Positions 8,694 to 16,201 of a DNA stretch of 37,038 nt are shown here, piece after piece. The position numbers were made by a program, and so were the translations under genes. This stretch comes from Campylobacterales bacterium. Its GTDB lineage: Bacteria; Campylobacterota; Campylobacteria; Campylobacterales; Nitratiruptoraceae. Location: positions 1 to 37,038 of the forward strand of contig JAMONM010000059.1 in the NCBI GenBank assembly GCA_027065825.1, read 5' to 3'. The notes beneath the pieces are model-generated. The model saw only the letters and a list, made by a program, of their open reading frames with translations, was not told the DNA's origin and did not search any database. Positions within the stretch are counted from its first letter, which is position 1. Every line of letters starts with the position of its first letter.

Positions 8694-9347
8694 ATGAAAA
8701 AAGAGCTAATTATATTTGACCTTGACGGAACTTTGGCAGATAGCGCCCCTACCCTGGCAAATGCGCTCAATAAAGCTTTAAAGAGCGTGAATATGGAACC
8801 TTTCGATCAGGAGTCGATCAGAAACTGGATAGGCAGGGGAGCCTCCGTTTTAGTAAAAAGAGCCATAGCCGGAAAAAAAGAGTATCAAGAGGAAGATATC
8901 GACGAAAATCTATTTAAAAAGCTTTTGGAGAGATTTCTATGCGAGTACGAACGCATTCTGACCGAAGGAACGACCCTGTTTGAGGGCGTCGAGGAGGGGT
9001 TGCAGAGATTAAAAGAGATGGGTCTCTCTATGGCCGTGGCTACGAATAAACCGGTAAACTTCGTGGCTCCCGTGTTAAACTCACTGAAGATTGATCACTA
9101 CTTTTTCCATGTTGTCGGCGCTGAAGAGAGTCTTAGGAAAAAGCCGCAGCCCGATATGCTACTAAAAATCATAAAATTGTCGGGCATATCTCCCGAAAAA
9201 TCGCTGATGGTGGGCGACACTCTCAGCGATATGGAAGCGGCCGCGAGAGCCAAGGTGGATTTCGTAGCCGTTTCCTACGGATACGAAAAACCGCAAACCG
9301 AAGCAAAAATAGATTCTATAGTAGAAATAGCGGAGATCCTCAAATGA
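8694..9347 (+). CDS. gph: HAD-family phosphatase, probable phosphoglycolate phosphatase
   Basis: Haloacid-dehalogenase superfamily hydrolase of 217 residues. Motif I is DLDGTLADS at 9-17 (Asp9 nucleophile, Asp11 acid/base), motif II VATNKP, motif III the Lys in RKKPQPDML, and motif IV VGDTLSDMEAA. The helical cap after motif I and the length match Gph, which removes phosphate from 2-phosphoglycolate formed during DNA repair or oxygenation reactions. Related HAD enzymes such as PpaX or beta-phosphoglucomutase share these motifs, so the substrate is inferred. A GAAAGAG ribosome site precedes the ATG. The stop overlaps the next gene as ATGA. Confidence 0.85.
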   Translation: MKKELIIFDLDGTLADSAPTLANALNKALKSVNMEPFDQESIRNWIGRGASVLVKRAIAGKKEYQEEDIDENLFKKLLERFLCEYERILTEGTTLFEGVEEGLQRLKEMGLSMAVATNKPVNFVAPVLNSLKIDHYFFHVVGAEESLRKKPQPDMLLKIIKLSGISPEKSLMVGDTLSDMEAAARAKVDFVAVSYGYEKPQTEAKIDSIVEIAEILK

Positions 9348-10774
9348 AAAAAATAGCTATCATAGGCGGAGGGGTGGCCGGAACGACAGCGGCGTTGACG
9401 CTAGCCGCTCACGAATGCCAAATCACTCTTTTTGAAAAAAAAAGCTCTTTGGTGGGGGGACCCCCTTTTTGCCATCTGCACGCCGGAGGAAATCTATATC
9501 CGGATATCTCGATAGATCAGTGTATCAGACTTCTTGAGGAGTCTTTTTGGTTTTACAGATATTTTCCCTTTGCTGTGGAACAAAGACCCACGCTGATAGT
9601 GGTACCGAAAAAATGCGAACTTGATCCGCGCTATTTGGTACAAAGAGTACAGGTGCTCCAAAAGCGATACAAAAAGCTATGCGAGGAATACGGTTTCGCC
9701 CCTTTTGGCGATCCGAAAGAGTACTATACGCTATTTTTCGAAGAAGATCTAAAAAAAGCTTGCAAAATCGGGCAAAAAGATTTTCCTAAAACTCCACATG
9801 AATGGCTCGCCCCCGTATCCGCCGAACTGAAAAAAGAAAATATCAAATTCCCCTTGATACTGGTACAGGAGTACGGACTGAACATCTTTAGATTCTCGGC
9901 GGGAGTCGATACTGTTTTGAACTCTTTCAAAAACGTAACGGTTAAAAACGGTTGCGAGGTGCTCAGTCTAAAAAAAAGCGGCGACGGTTTCGAAATAGAA
10001 TATAAAAACGAAAAAAGCCTTGACAAAGATAGATACGATATCGTAATCAACGCGGCGGGATTTGAGAGCGAAAAGATCGACAGAGCCCTCCATTTGAAAA
10101 AGGAGCGCTACCTGGAATTCAAAGCGGCTTATATAACCAGATGGGACAACGATGCCGTATGGCCGGAAATAATATTTCACGGCAAAAGAGGAACCAAAAA
10201 CGGTATGGCTCAGTTTACTCCATACGCTTTCGGATTTGTCCAGATGCACGGAATGAGCAAGGAGATCACTCTTTTTGAGGGAGGGCTAGCAAAAAGCGAT
10301 TCCCAAAACCGATCACCGTTAAATCGCTCCTTTTACGAAAAAATAGATTTGGGCTGGGATGAGAGAGAACTGGCTCAAAGAACCGCTAAAGCCATCGAAC
10401 ATTTCAAAGATTTTCTCGAATCTTTTCCCAAAAAGGCAAAAGGCTATTTCAAGCCTCTTTACGGAATTCAGCAAATACCAGGCAAAAATCCGGATTTAAG
10501 AGCGGCCGAAGTGGACATAGTGTCGAAAAACTATTTCAGATGCGAAATCGTAAAGGTCTCCTCGGCTATCAATATGGCAAAAGAGATACAAAAAGAGATA
10601 TTCAAAGAAGTGAAGGAAAATTTTGATTATCTAAAGATTCTCGAGGAAGAAAGTTTAAAACAAAAAGCCGCCGAGATTGCCCGCCAAAGAGGATATCCCT
10701 CCGAACTATCCACGCTTTTGAATCCGCCGAAACTATTTCCCCAAACAGAACTCCCCGAACATTTTATCGAGTAG
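9344..10774 (+). CDS. FAD-dependent oxidoreductase of unknown substrate
   Basis: Protein of 476 residues with an N-terminal Rossmann FAD-binding motif, IIGGGVAGTTAALTL (6-20), followed by an acidic residue at the end of the second strand (FEKK). A conserved-looking segment CHLHAGGNLYPDIS follows at about residues 43-56. The middle contains INAAGFESEKID, as in DAO-type flavoproteins where the dinucleotide fold closes. The C-terminal third has YGIQQIPGKNPDLRAAEVD and then helices. I do not recognise the substrate; a soluble amine/hydroxy-acid oxidase or dehydrogenase is possible. It overlaps gph by ATGA, so the pair forms an operon, and its 3' end overlaps the convergent mnmE gene by 42 bases. 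No transmembrane segment or signal peptide is visible. Confidence 0.75.
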   Translation: MKKIAIIGGGVAGTTAALTLAAHECQITLFEKKSSLVGGPPFCHLHAGGNLYPDISIDQCIRLLEESFWFYRYFPFAVEQRPTLIVVPKKCELDPRYLVQRVQVLQKRYKKLCEEYGFAPFGDPKEYYTLFFEEDLKKACKIGQKDFPKTPHEWLAPVSAELKKENIKFPLILVQEYGLNIFRFSAGVDTVLNSFKNVTVKNGCEVLSLKKSGDGFEIEYKNEKSLDKDRYDIVINAAGFESEKIDRALHLKKERYLEFKAAYITRWDNDAVWPEIIFHGKRGTKNGMAQFTPYAFGFVQMHGMSKEITLFEGGLAKSDSQNRSPLNRSFYEKIDLGWDERELAQRTAKAIEHFKDFLESFPKKAKGYFKPLYGIQQIPGKNPDLRAAEVDIVSKNYFRCEIVKVSSAINMAKEIQKEIFKEVKENFDYLKILEEESLKQKAAEIARQRGYPSELSTLLNPPKLFPQTELPEHFIE

Positions 10775-12082
10775 CTCGCCGCTCTCCATCGGTCTGGTTA
10801 TCATAGCCAGATTTTTTAGAGCTTCGTTTATATGCAACGCGAATATCTCCAGCTCGTTCTCCTCTAGAGGAGCTTTTGAGGCCAGAAGCTCCTCTAGAGC
10901 TTTTTCGGCCGCTTCGGTCTGTCTTTTGTTGATCAAGATGGTCTCTTCGAATCTGCCGAAACTATCTAGAATCTCTTTTAATTTATCGATTAGGGGAGAA
11001 ATATCCTGTTTTACGCTCAGCTTTAGGGTTATATATCCTTCGAATAGGCTCTCTTTGCTCTTTTGGGGAAGATCGGCTTTGTTCAATAAAACGACAACCT
11101 CTTTGTCCCGTGCCTCTTTTTTTAGAATCTCCAAAATCTTCATATCCTCTTTGTCAAATTCGCGTGAAAGATCGAACATCGCCAAAACGATATCGCTCTG
11201 CCTGACCGCCTCCAGGGATCTTTTGACCCCTACTTTCTCTATCTCGTCGAGAGTATCGCGTATACCGGCCGTATCGACGATTCTAACCAGATGCGTACCT
11301 ATTTTTATACTCTCTTCTATCGTATCCCTGGTGGTTCCGGCTATATCGCTGACTATCGCCCTTTCATAAGAAAGCAGCGCATTTAACAAAGAGCTCTTCC
11401 CTGTATTCGGTTTTCCTATTATGGCTATTTTAAATCCATCGAGGAGAGCCTGGCGTCTTTTACTGGACTCGATCATCCTTTTTAGATTTTGGAGTATCTC
11501 CTCCAGTTGAAAAAGCATCGATTCGAGCATATCCTGTGGAAGATCCTCTTCGGCGTAATCTATATTCACCTCCGCGTACGCCAAAATTCTGATTAGATCT
11601 TCTCTGATCTTTTCGACGGCCTTTTTCAGATCGCCTTTTAAGTGTCGCGCCAAAATCTTTGCGGCATCTTCGCTGCGCGCCTCTATCAGCTTGGCTATCG
11701 CCTCGGCCTCATCAAGATCAATTTTGCCGTTTAAAAAAGCTCTTTTACTGAACTCGCCGGGCATCGCTACCCGCGCACCGGCTTCGCATACTGCGTCAAG
11801 TACCATTTTCGCCACGGTCACTCCGCCGTGACACTGAAACTCTACGATATCTTCGCCGGTAAAGGAGAAAGGTGCTTTGAAATAGATAACTATTCCTCTG
11901 TCTATAAGCTCTTTGTTGAAATCGTATATATCGCTTAAAATCGCTCGCCGCGGTTCGAAATTCTCTTTTGCACAGAGGGTTTTGGCTATATTTAACGCAT
12001 CTGAACCGCTGACCCTGACTATGGCAATGGAGCCTATACCGTGAGCCGTCGCTATGGCAGCGATGGTGTCACTGGTTTTCAT
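10733..12082 (-). CDS. mnmE: tRNA modification GTPase MnmE
   Basis: GTPase that, with MnmG, adds the (carboxymethyl)aminomethyl group to U34 of certain tRNAs. Of 449 residues, the N-terminal tetrahydrofolate-binding domain covers about 1-120, helices flank the G domain, and the G domain shows GKPNTGKS (223-230), DTAGIRDT (270-277) and NKADL. The C-terminus is the family's conserved FCLGK, whose Cys is needed for modification, so the gene is complete. Its start overlaps jag by 14 bases, making it the last gene of the rpmH-rnpA-yidD-yidC-jag-mnmE series. Its 3' end overlaps the FAD-protein gene tail to tail. Confidence 0.97.
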   Translation of the reverse strand: MKTSDTIAAIATAHGIGSIAIVRVSGSDALNIAKTLCAKENFEPRRAILSDIYDFNKELIDRGIVIYFKAPFSFTGEDIVEFQCHGGVTVAKMVLDAVCEAGARVAMPGEFSKRAFLNGKIDLDEAEAIAKLIEARSEDAAKILARHLKGDLKKAVEKIREDLIRILAYAEVNIDYAEEDLPQDMLESMLFQLEEILQNLKRMIESSKRRQALLDGFKIAIIGKPNTGKSSLLNALLSYERAIVSDIAGTTRDTIEESIKIGTHLVRIVDTAGIRDTLDEIEKVGVKRSLEAVRQSDIVLAMFDLSREFDKEDMKILEILKKEARDKEVVVLLNKADLPQKSKESLFEGYITLKLSVKQDISPLIDKLKEILDSFGRFEETILINKRQTEAAEKALEELLASKAPLEENELEIFALHINEALKNLAMITRPMESGELLDKMFGEFCLGK

Positions 12083-12989
12083 TTCTTCTGAAGTTGTTGA
12101 CTATTATAAATTTTTCGCCCTGTCTGTTTGTTCTGATGGCCACATACTTATCCGGAAAGGCGGCTCTTAGCTCTCTGAGCGCTATTTGGACCAAAACCCC
12201 GTCAAGAGGCTTGGTTTTGCCGCTGCCTTCGTTTTTTATTCGCTCAATTACCGGCTTTAAATAGTTTCTTATCATCTCTTCTTGAGTTTTTAGAAACTCG
12301 GCTATTTCCAATCTGATCTGTAGAGAGTATCTGGAATTTATCCAGTTAAAAAGCATATACGAAAGAGCCTTGTATCTGTAGCCCTCTTTTCCTATCAACA
12401 GGGCGGAATCTTCTCCCGAAAACTCTATCAAAAGCGTATTTTCGTCATAAGGGGAGACCTTTACTCTCTCCAGCCTGAAGCAGGAGTGGGAAAAGAGCTC
12501 GTTTAATTCTCTCTCCACCTCCGTTGCGATCTCCTCTATAGATTCGCTATCTTTATAAAAATTGCTAAATTCCTCATCAATTTTAGGCAGAACTCTTTTT
12601 GGTCTCTCCTCGGCCTTTTTTTGCGGTTGCTCTTTCTTTTTTGGCTCTTTTGACTCTTTTGGCTCCTGCGACATAGGCGCGACTTTTTGTGAAGGAAGAG
12701 GAGTCTCATCTTTTAGATCTTTTTTCTCCGTTTCCTGAGTCTCCTTTGATATGCTGTTTTCGCTGGTGGATTCGGCGGCTTTACCCTCTGTTTTAATAGG
12801 TGCCTCTTTCGCTTCTTTCTCTTTTTTGCAGCTTGCGAGTATGATCGCGTTCTTTTTGCCGATTCCCAAAAAGCCTTTGGATGGGTTTTGAACTATCTCC
12901 ACTTCGAGTTCGGTTATCGAACACCCCAGCTCTTTCGAAGCCAGTCTGTAAGCCTCTTCGAGAGTGGGAGCCTCTATTTTCTTGCTCAT
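12069..12989 (-). CDS. jag: KhpB/Jag-type RNA-binding protein
   Basis: RNA-binding protein of 306 residues. A Jag N-terminal domain occupies about 1-52 (TLEEAYRLASKELG, then SKGFLGIGKKNA). A long Lys/Glu/Pro-rich, probably disordered linker covers about 55-135. A KH-II domain follows at about 170-240, with LIGKEGYRYKALSYMLF as its GxxG region, and a C-terminal R3H-like region ends ...EKFIIVNNF. The Arg-xxx-His signature of true R3H domains is not seen (IALRELRAAFP stands in its place). Members bind many RNAs and form complexes with KhpA in Gram-positives; the role here is inferred. The start overlaps yidC as ATGA. Confidence 0.88.
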   Translation of the reverse strand: MSKKIEAPTLEEAYRLASKELGCSITELEVEIVQNPSKGFLGIGKKNAIILASCKKEKEAKEAPIKTEGKAAESTSENSISKETQETEKKDLKDETPLPSQKVAPMSQEPKESKEPKKKEQPQKKAEERPKRVLPKIDEEFSNFYKDSESIEEIATEVERELNELFSHSCFRLERVKVSPYDENTLLIEFSGEDSALLIGKEGYRYKALSYMLFNWINSRYSLQIRLEIAEFLKTQEEMIRNYLKPVIERIKNEGSGKTKPLDGVLVQIALRELRAAFPDKYVAIRTNRQGEKFIIVNNFRRNENQ

Positions 12990-14581
12990 TTTTCATCCTT
13001 TTGAGCAGTTTTTCTGCTCTCGAAAGCTTTGTTGACTATTAACTGTTGAATGATCGAGAGCACGTTGTTAACGAACCAGTACAGCGTAAGACCGGCCGGG
13101 AAAGTGACGAAAAAGAAAGTAAATACGATAGGCAGATATTGAAAAATTTTCTGCTGTATCGGGTCGGTTATGGTTGTAGGGGTGATTTTTTGATGGATAT
13201 ACATGGTTACCCCCATCAATATAGGCAATATAAAATAGGGATCCATAACGCTTAGATCTTTGATCCATAGTATCCAAGGGGCTCCTTTGAGCTCTATGGC
13301 GTTCAATAAAACTCTATATATAGCGAAAAATACGGGTATTTGTAGCAACAGAGGCAGACAACCGCCCATAGGATTTGCGCCATGTTTTTTATACAACTGC
13401 ATCATGTGGGCGTTCATCTTTTGCGGATCGCCTTTGTATTTTTGCTGAATTTCTTTGATTTTCGGAGCCAGATCTTTAAGCTTCTGCATAGAAACCATAC
13501 CCTTCCATGTCAAAGGAAAGAGCAAGATTCTGATAAATATGGTCAAAACCACTATCGCCCAACCCCAATTGCCAATATATTCGTAGATAGCCAGCAAAAT
13601 TTTAAACATAGGCTTGGCTATAAAGGTAAAGAACCCGTACTCTATAACATCCGTAAGTTCTGGATTTATACTCTTTAAAACTCTATAGTCTTTGGGACCT
13701 AGGTATCCTTTTACCTCGAAACTCTTTTCCCCCTCCACAAATATGATCGGGTTTTCCTCTTTATCCTTTGATATTACTACGTTGAGTCCCTTTTGAAGAT
13801 CGTAAAAAAAGGTAGTGTAGTATCTATCAACCGCGGCGGCGATTTTCGCTTTTCTAAAGCTTTCGATACCTTTTGCGTCACCGTCGTCTATCATAGTTAT
13901 GGTATTGTCGGCCTCTTTGATCAATACCCCGTGAAAGGTATATCCGTCGACCCTTACATCCGGTCTGTAGCCGGGAGAGATGTAGTATCTTTTATCCTCG
14001 CTCAGATCCACTTTTAGTTCGTAATGCCCGTCCGGATAGATTTTGATAATCTTTTCCACCTCTACCTTCGAGAGCGATTGCTTCAATCTAAGCGTAACGG
14101 GCTCTTTGTCGATTTTTATATCTCTTGTATCGCATACGTACGGAGTTTTGAAAGCCTCTTCGTTTAACTTTTCGTCGGAAAATCTAATCTCCAGCGCCTT
14201 TGGCAGCTTGTCATCGGCAAAAAGCTCTATATGCTCTCCGCTTTCGGTAACGAATCTGCTGTCTTTTAGCATTACCTGGGAAATTCTTCCGTAATCGTCT
14301 ATACTGATCGTAAAATGCTCAGATTCTATTTTCACCAACTCTTTTCCGGAGGATCTCTGCGTAGAAACCGGAGCGCTCTCGTAAGAGCCTTCTATCCTTT
14401 TCGAGGTCTCTGGCTTCTCGCCGCTTTGTACGGCCGGAGCGGATAGATTTTGTTCTATCGCGGTTTGAGTCTGATTCTTTTGAGGTTTCGGCATGAAAAA
14501 ATAGTCATAAATCAAAAACACTCCCAAAGACAACACTATAGCCAGTATAACTCTTTGATTGGCATCCATCTTTTCAAACAT
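12986..14581 (-). CDS. yidC: membrane protein insertase YidC
   Basis: Inner-membrane insertase of 531 residues that helps Sec-dependent and Sec-independent proteins fold into the membrane. The first helix is at residues 11-29, followed by a Ser/Gln/Glu-rich linker and the large periplasmic P1 domain (about 80-315) typical of Gram-negative YidC. The catalytic five-helix core begins near 317; the conserved hydrophilic-groove Arg is Arg351 in IFIRILLFPLTWKG, followed by the cytoplasmic coiled hairpin KLKDLAPKIKEIQQKY and GGCLPLLLQIPVFFAIY (407-423). It overlaps yidD by 8 bases upstream and jag by 4 downstream, so the genes are translationally coupled. Confidence 0.97.
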   Translation of the reverse strand: MFEKMDANQRVILAIVLSLGVFLIYDYFFMPKPQKNQTQTAIEQNLSAPAVQSGEKPETSKRIEGSYESAPVSTQRSSGKELVKIESEHFTISIDDYGRISQVMLKDSRFVTESGEHIELFADDKLPKALEIRFSDEKLNEEAFKTPYVCDTRDIKIDKEPVTLRLKQSLSKVEVEKIIKIYPDGHYELKVDLSEDKRYYISPGYRPDVRVDGYTFHGVLIKEADNTITMIDDGDAKGIESFRKAKIAAAVDRYYTTFFYDLQKGLNVVISKDKEENPIIFVEGEKSFEVKGYLGPKDYRVLKSINPELTDVIEYGFFTFIAKPMFKILLAIYEYIGNWGWAIVVLTIFIRILLFPLTWKGMVSMQKLKDLAPKIKEIQQKYKGDPQKMNAHMMQLYKKHGANPMGGCLPLLLQIPVFFAIYRVLLNAIELKGAPWILWIKDLSVMDPYFILPILMGVTMYIHQKITPTTITDPIQQKIFQYLPIVFTFFFVTFPAGLTLYWFVNNVLSIIQQLIVNKAFESRKTAQKDEK

Positions 14582-14912
14582 CTCGACCCTTTTTTCCGCT
14601 GAAATTAAAATCTTTTATCACATAGTAGAGGTTTTTACCTTTTGGAACCAGCCAATATTTGACGGCAATTTTTCCGTAACTTTTTCTTTTTAGCTCTTTT
14701 TTGACAACCGGATACTCTATACCGCCTTCGAAAAGCTGGTTGCATCTTAGTATTCTAAAGGCCGTCGATACCGCCGCCTTGTACCAAGGTTCGTTTTCAA
14801 CCCTCCACCTGGCGTATTCTGAACAGGTTGGATAGTATCTGCAGCTGCCTGGCGAAATTATCGAGAAAAACCTCTGATAAATCTCCAGCAGCCACAAAAG
14901 AGTCCTCTTCAT
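14574..14912 (-). CDS. yidD: membrane protein insertion efficiency factor YidD
   Basis: Small DUF37 protein of 112 residues that supports YidC-dependent insertion, usually attached to the inner face of the membrane by an amphipathic N-terminus. The hallmark ISPGSCRYYPTCSEYA lies at residues 19-34, with the two conserved cysteines Cys24 and Cys30. The C-terminal extension after about residue 75 is lysine-rich and longer than in E. coli YidD (85 residues). It starts in an ATGA overlap with rnpA and ends inside the first codons of yidC. Confidence 0.95.
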   Translation of the reverse strand: MKRTLLWLLEIYQRFFSIISPGSCRYYPTCSEYARWRVENEPWYKAAVSTAFRILRCNQLFEGGIEYPVVKKELKRKSYGKIAVKYWLVPKGKNLYYVIKDFNFSGKKGRDV

Positions 14913-15244
14913 GATCTGGCGCCGATCTTTGGCAAAACTCTTTCCAAGGCCCGTCGTATTTCATCAAAATCGGCCTCCAAAACGCCTCTTTTGGCGACAA
15001 AAACGTAGAGTCCGCCGCCAAAACCGGAACAGTATTCCCCAAAAAGCCCTCTCAGTCTTCGTTTGGCTCTGTTTCTTTTGACGGCGTTTCCTATCTTTTT
15101 GCTGGCTACGAAGCCCACCTTTTTCTCTTTGGATGGCAGATAAAAGAGAACGAAAAAGGGCGTATGAAACCCTCTACCTCTTTTATAAGCCGCCGTAAAC
15201 TCCCTACTCTCCCTTATCGGCGAAAAATCTTTTATACCGCCAAT
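14909..15244 (-). CDS. rnpA: ribonuclease P protein component RnpA (probable AUU start)
   Basis: Protein subunit of RNase P, which trims the 5' leader of tRNA precursors. The RNA-binding signature [20 protein letters not shown] is clear. The first usual start in frame is a GTG at 15118, which would give only 69 residues and lose the N-terminal fold. The frame is open back to a stop at 15311-15313 and encodes [20 protein letters not shown], which looks like a normal RnpA N-terminus. With the ATT at 15242-15244 as start, the protein is 111 residues, the usual size, and GGGAG lies 6 bases upstream. An ATA at 15233-15235 is the other candidate. This start would overlap the end of rpmH by 13 bases. 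The gene is certain; the exact start is inference. Confidence 0.85.
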   Translation of the reverse strand: MGGIKDFSPIRESREFTAAYKRGRGFHTPFFVLFYLPSKEKKVGFVASKKIGNAVKRNRAKRRLRGLFGEYCSGFGGGLYVFVAKRGVLEADFDEIRRALERVLPKIGARS

Positions 15245-15366
15245 CTTTTTCTCCCTTTGGCTCTTCTGGCGTTGATGATTTTTCTGCCGTTTTTGCTTCT
15301 CATTCTGACTCTAAAGCCGTGTGTTCTTTTTCTTCTGGTGTTATGAGGTTGATATGTTCTTTTCAT
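15232..15366 (-). CDS. rpmH: 50S ribosomal protein L34
   Basis: A 44-residue, very basic protein starting [18 protein letters not shown] and ending [11 protein letters not shown], the standard length and sequence pattern of bacterial L34. It is part of the large ribosomal subunit. The ATG at 15366 follows AAGGGGAAC in an AT-rich leader (15367-15450). It is the first gene of the rpmH-rnpA-yidD-yidC-jag-mnmE run. Its last codons contain the likely ribosome site (GGGAG) and start codon of rnpA, coupling the two. Confidence 0.97.
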   Translation of the reverse strand: MKRTYQPHNTRRKRTHGFRVRMRSKNGRKIINARRAKGRKRLAV

Positions 15367-15410
15367 TTTCGTTCCCCTTATAAATTTTTATCGAAATATT
15401 CGATTTTTGA

Positions 15411-15452
15411 AGGCTAAGTTTACTAAAGAGTAGCTTAAATCTCATTTAGCCT
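15411..15452 (-). terminator. possible terminator/hairpin after the CBS-protein gene
   Basis: AGGCTAA at 15411-15417 pairs with TTAGCCT at 15446-15452, enclosing an inner small hairpin (TACT/AGTA). The arm overlaps the stop codon of the CBS gene and lies just before the rpmH promoter region. On the minus strand it is followed by TCAAAAATC rather than a T-run, so termination is uncertain. Confidence 0.35.
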
Positions 15453-15840
15453 AAATATCTTCCAGTAAAACTCCGATAATATCGGTCATCGTAATTATTC
15501 CGTGCAGTTCGTTGTCGTCTACTACAAGCACCCTTTTTATGGAGTGATTCACCATCATTTTGGCCACATATTTCATCTGTACCTTTCTAGTTACGCTAAT
15601 TGCCGGAATAACCGCTATATCATATACGTTCAACAGATCGATGTCGCCCTCTTGCGCCACTATGGACTGCAGAACGTTTTTGAAGGTAACGAGACCATAA
15701 GCTCCCTCTTTGCAGTTTTTATCGACTATCACCGATTTTATGCGATGTTTTTTCATCAGCTCCAAAACCTCCCTTACTGGAGCGAGCTGATCGACTATCA
15801 CCAGCTTCTCTTTCGGGGTCATAATGTCTTCAACCAGCAT
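15451..15840 (-). CDS. CBS-domain pair protein linked to a DUF1538 transporter
   Basis: Small cytoplasmic protein of 129 residues made of two CBS motifs and nothing else. The first spans about 6-60 (VEDIMTPKEKLVIVDQLAPV ... IKSVIVDKN), the second about 75-127 (IPAISVTRKVQ ... IKRVLVVDDNELHGIITMTDI). CBS pairs usually bind adenosine nucleotides (AMP, ADP, ATP, SAM, c-di-AMP) and gate transporters or enzymes. It is the last gene of a unit with a P-II-like protein (10-base gap) and the DUF1538 membrane protein. A ribosome site AAGGAG precedes the ATG. The likely role is ligand-dependent control of the DUF1538 protein; this is inference from context. Confidence 0.85.
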   Translation of the reverse strand: MLVEDIMTPKEKLVIVDQLAPVREVLELMKKHRIKSVIVDKNCKEGAYGLVTFKNVLQSIVAQEGDIDLLNVYDIAVIPAISVTRKVQMKYVAKMMVNHSIKRVLVVDDNELHGIITMTDIIGVLLEDI

Positions 15841-15850
15841 CCGCTACTCC

Positions 15851-16201
15851 TTATAGAATGGTCTTGATTTCGTTTTCGAACTTGTGAAGCTCCTCTTTGT
15901 TTAATCCCGCCACGTGATCCAGAGAAAAGGTAAATATCATGGATCCGTTTTCGTCGTTTTCGATATCCAGCGCGTCTCTTAAAGCCTTCATAACCCTCAT
16001 CGAAAGCTTTCTAGGCAAAATGAACAGCAAAACGGTAACGCTCTCTTCCAGGGTGACACCGAAAAAGATCTTTTTCTCTTTGAGGCCTATGTTTCTGCCG
16101 TGCAAAATGGTAACTGCGCCGGCACCGGCCCCTTTTGCGATTTCGATGGCCTCCTCCTCGCTATCTTGCGGAATTATAGCCGTAAGAGCCACAAACTTCA
16201 T
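15851..16201 (-). CDS. P-II-like signalling protein linked to a DUF1538 transporter
   Basis: A 116-residue protein with the ferredoxin-like layout of P-II family regulators: strand [11 protein letters not shown], helix [13 protein letters not shown], strand [11 protein letters not shown], then a shortened T-loop region, strand [11 protein letters not shown], helix [14 protein letters not shown] and a C-terminal [11 protein letters not shown] segment. The T-loop tyrosine used for uridylylation in GlnB/GlnK is not visible, so this is probably an unmodified sensor that binds nucleotides or small ligands. Classical P-II proteins block transporters such as AmtB; SbtB does the same for SbtA. The start overlaps the DUF1538 stop as ATGA, which points to a partner role with that protein. 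Confidence 0.8.
   Translation of the reverse strand: MKFVALTAIIPQDSEEEAIEIAKGAGAGAVTILHGRNIGLKEKKIFFGVTLEESVTVLLFILPRKLSMRVMKALRDALDIENDENGSMIFTFSLDHVAGLNKEELHKFENEIKTIL

Noticed and set aside
14909-15118. A 69-residue RnpA starting at GTG 15118
   Set aside because: It lacks the conserved N-terminal part that is encoded in frame just upstream, and the length would be far below the family norm.
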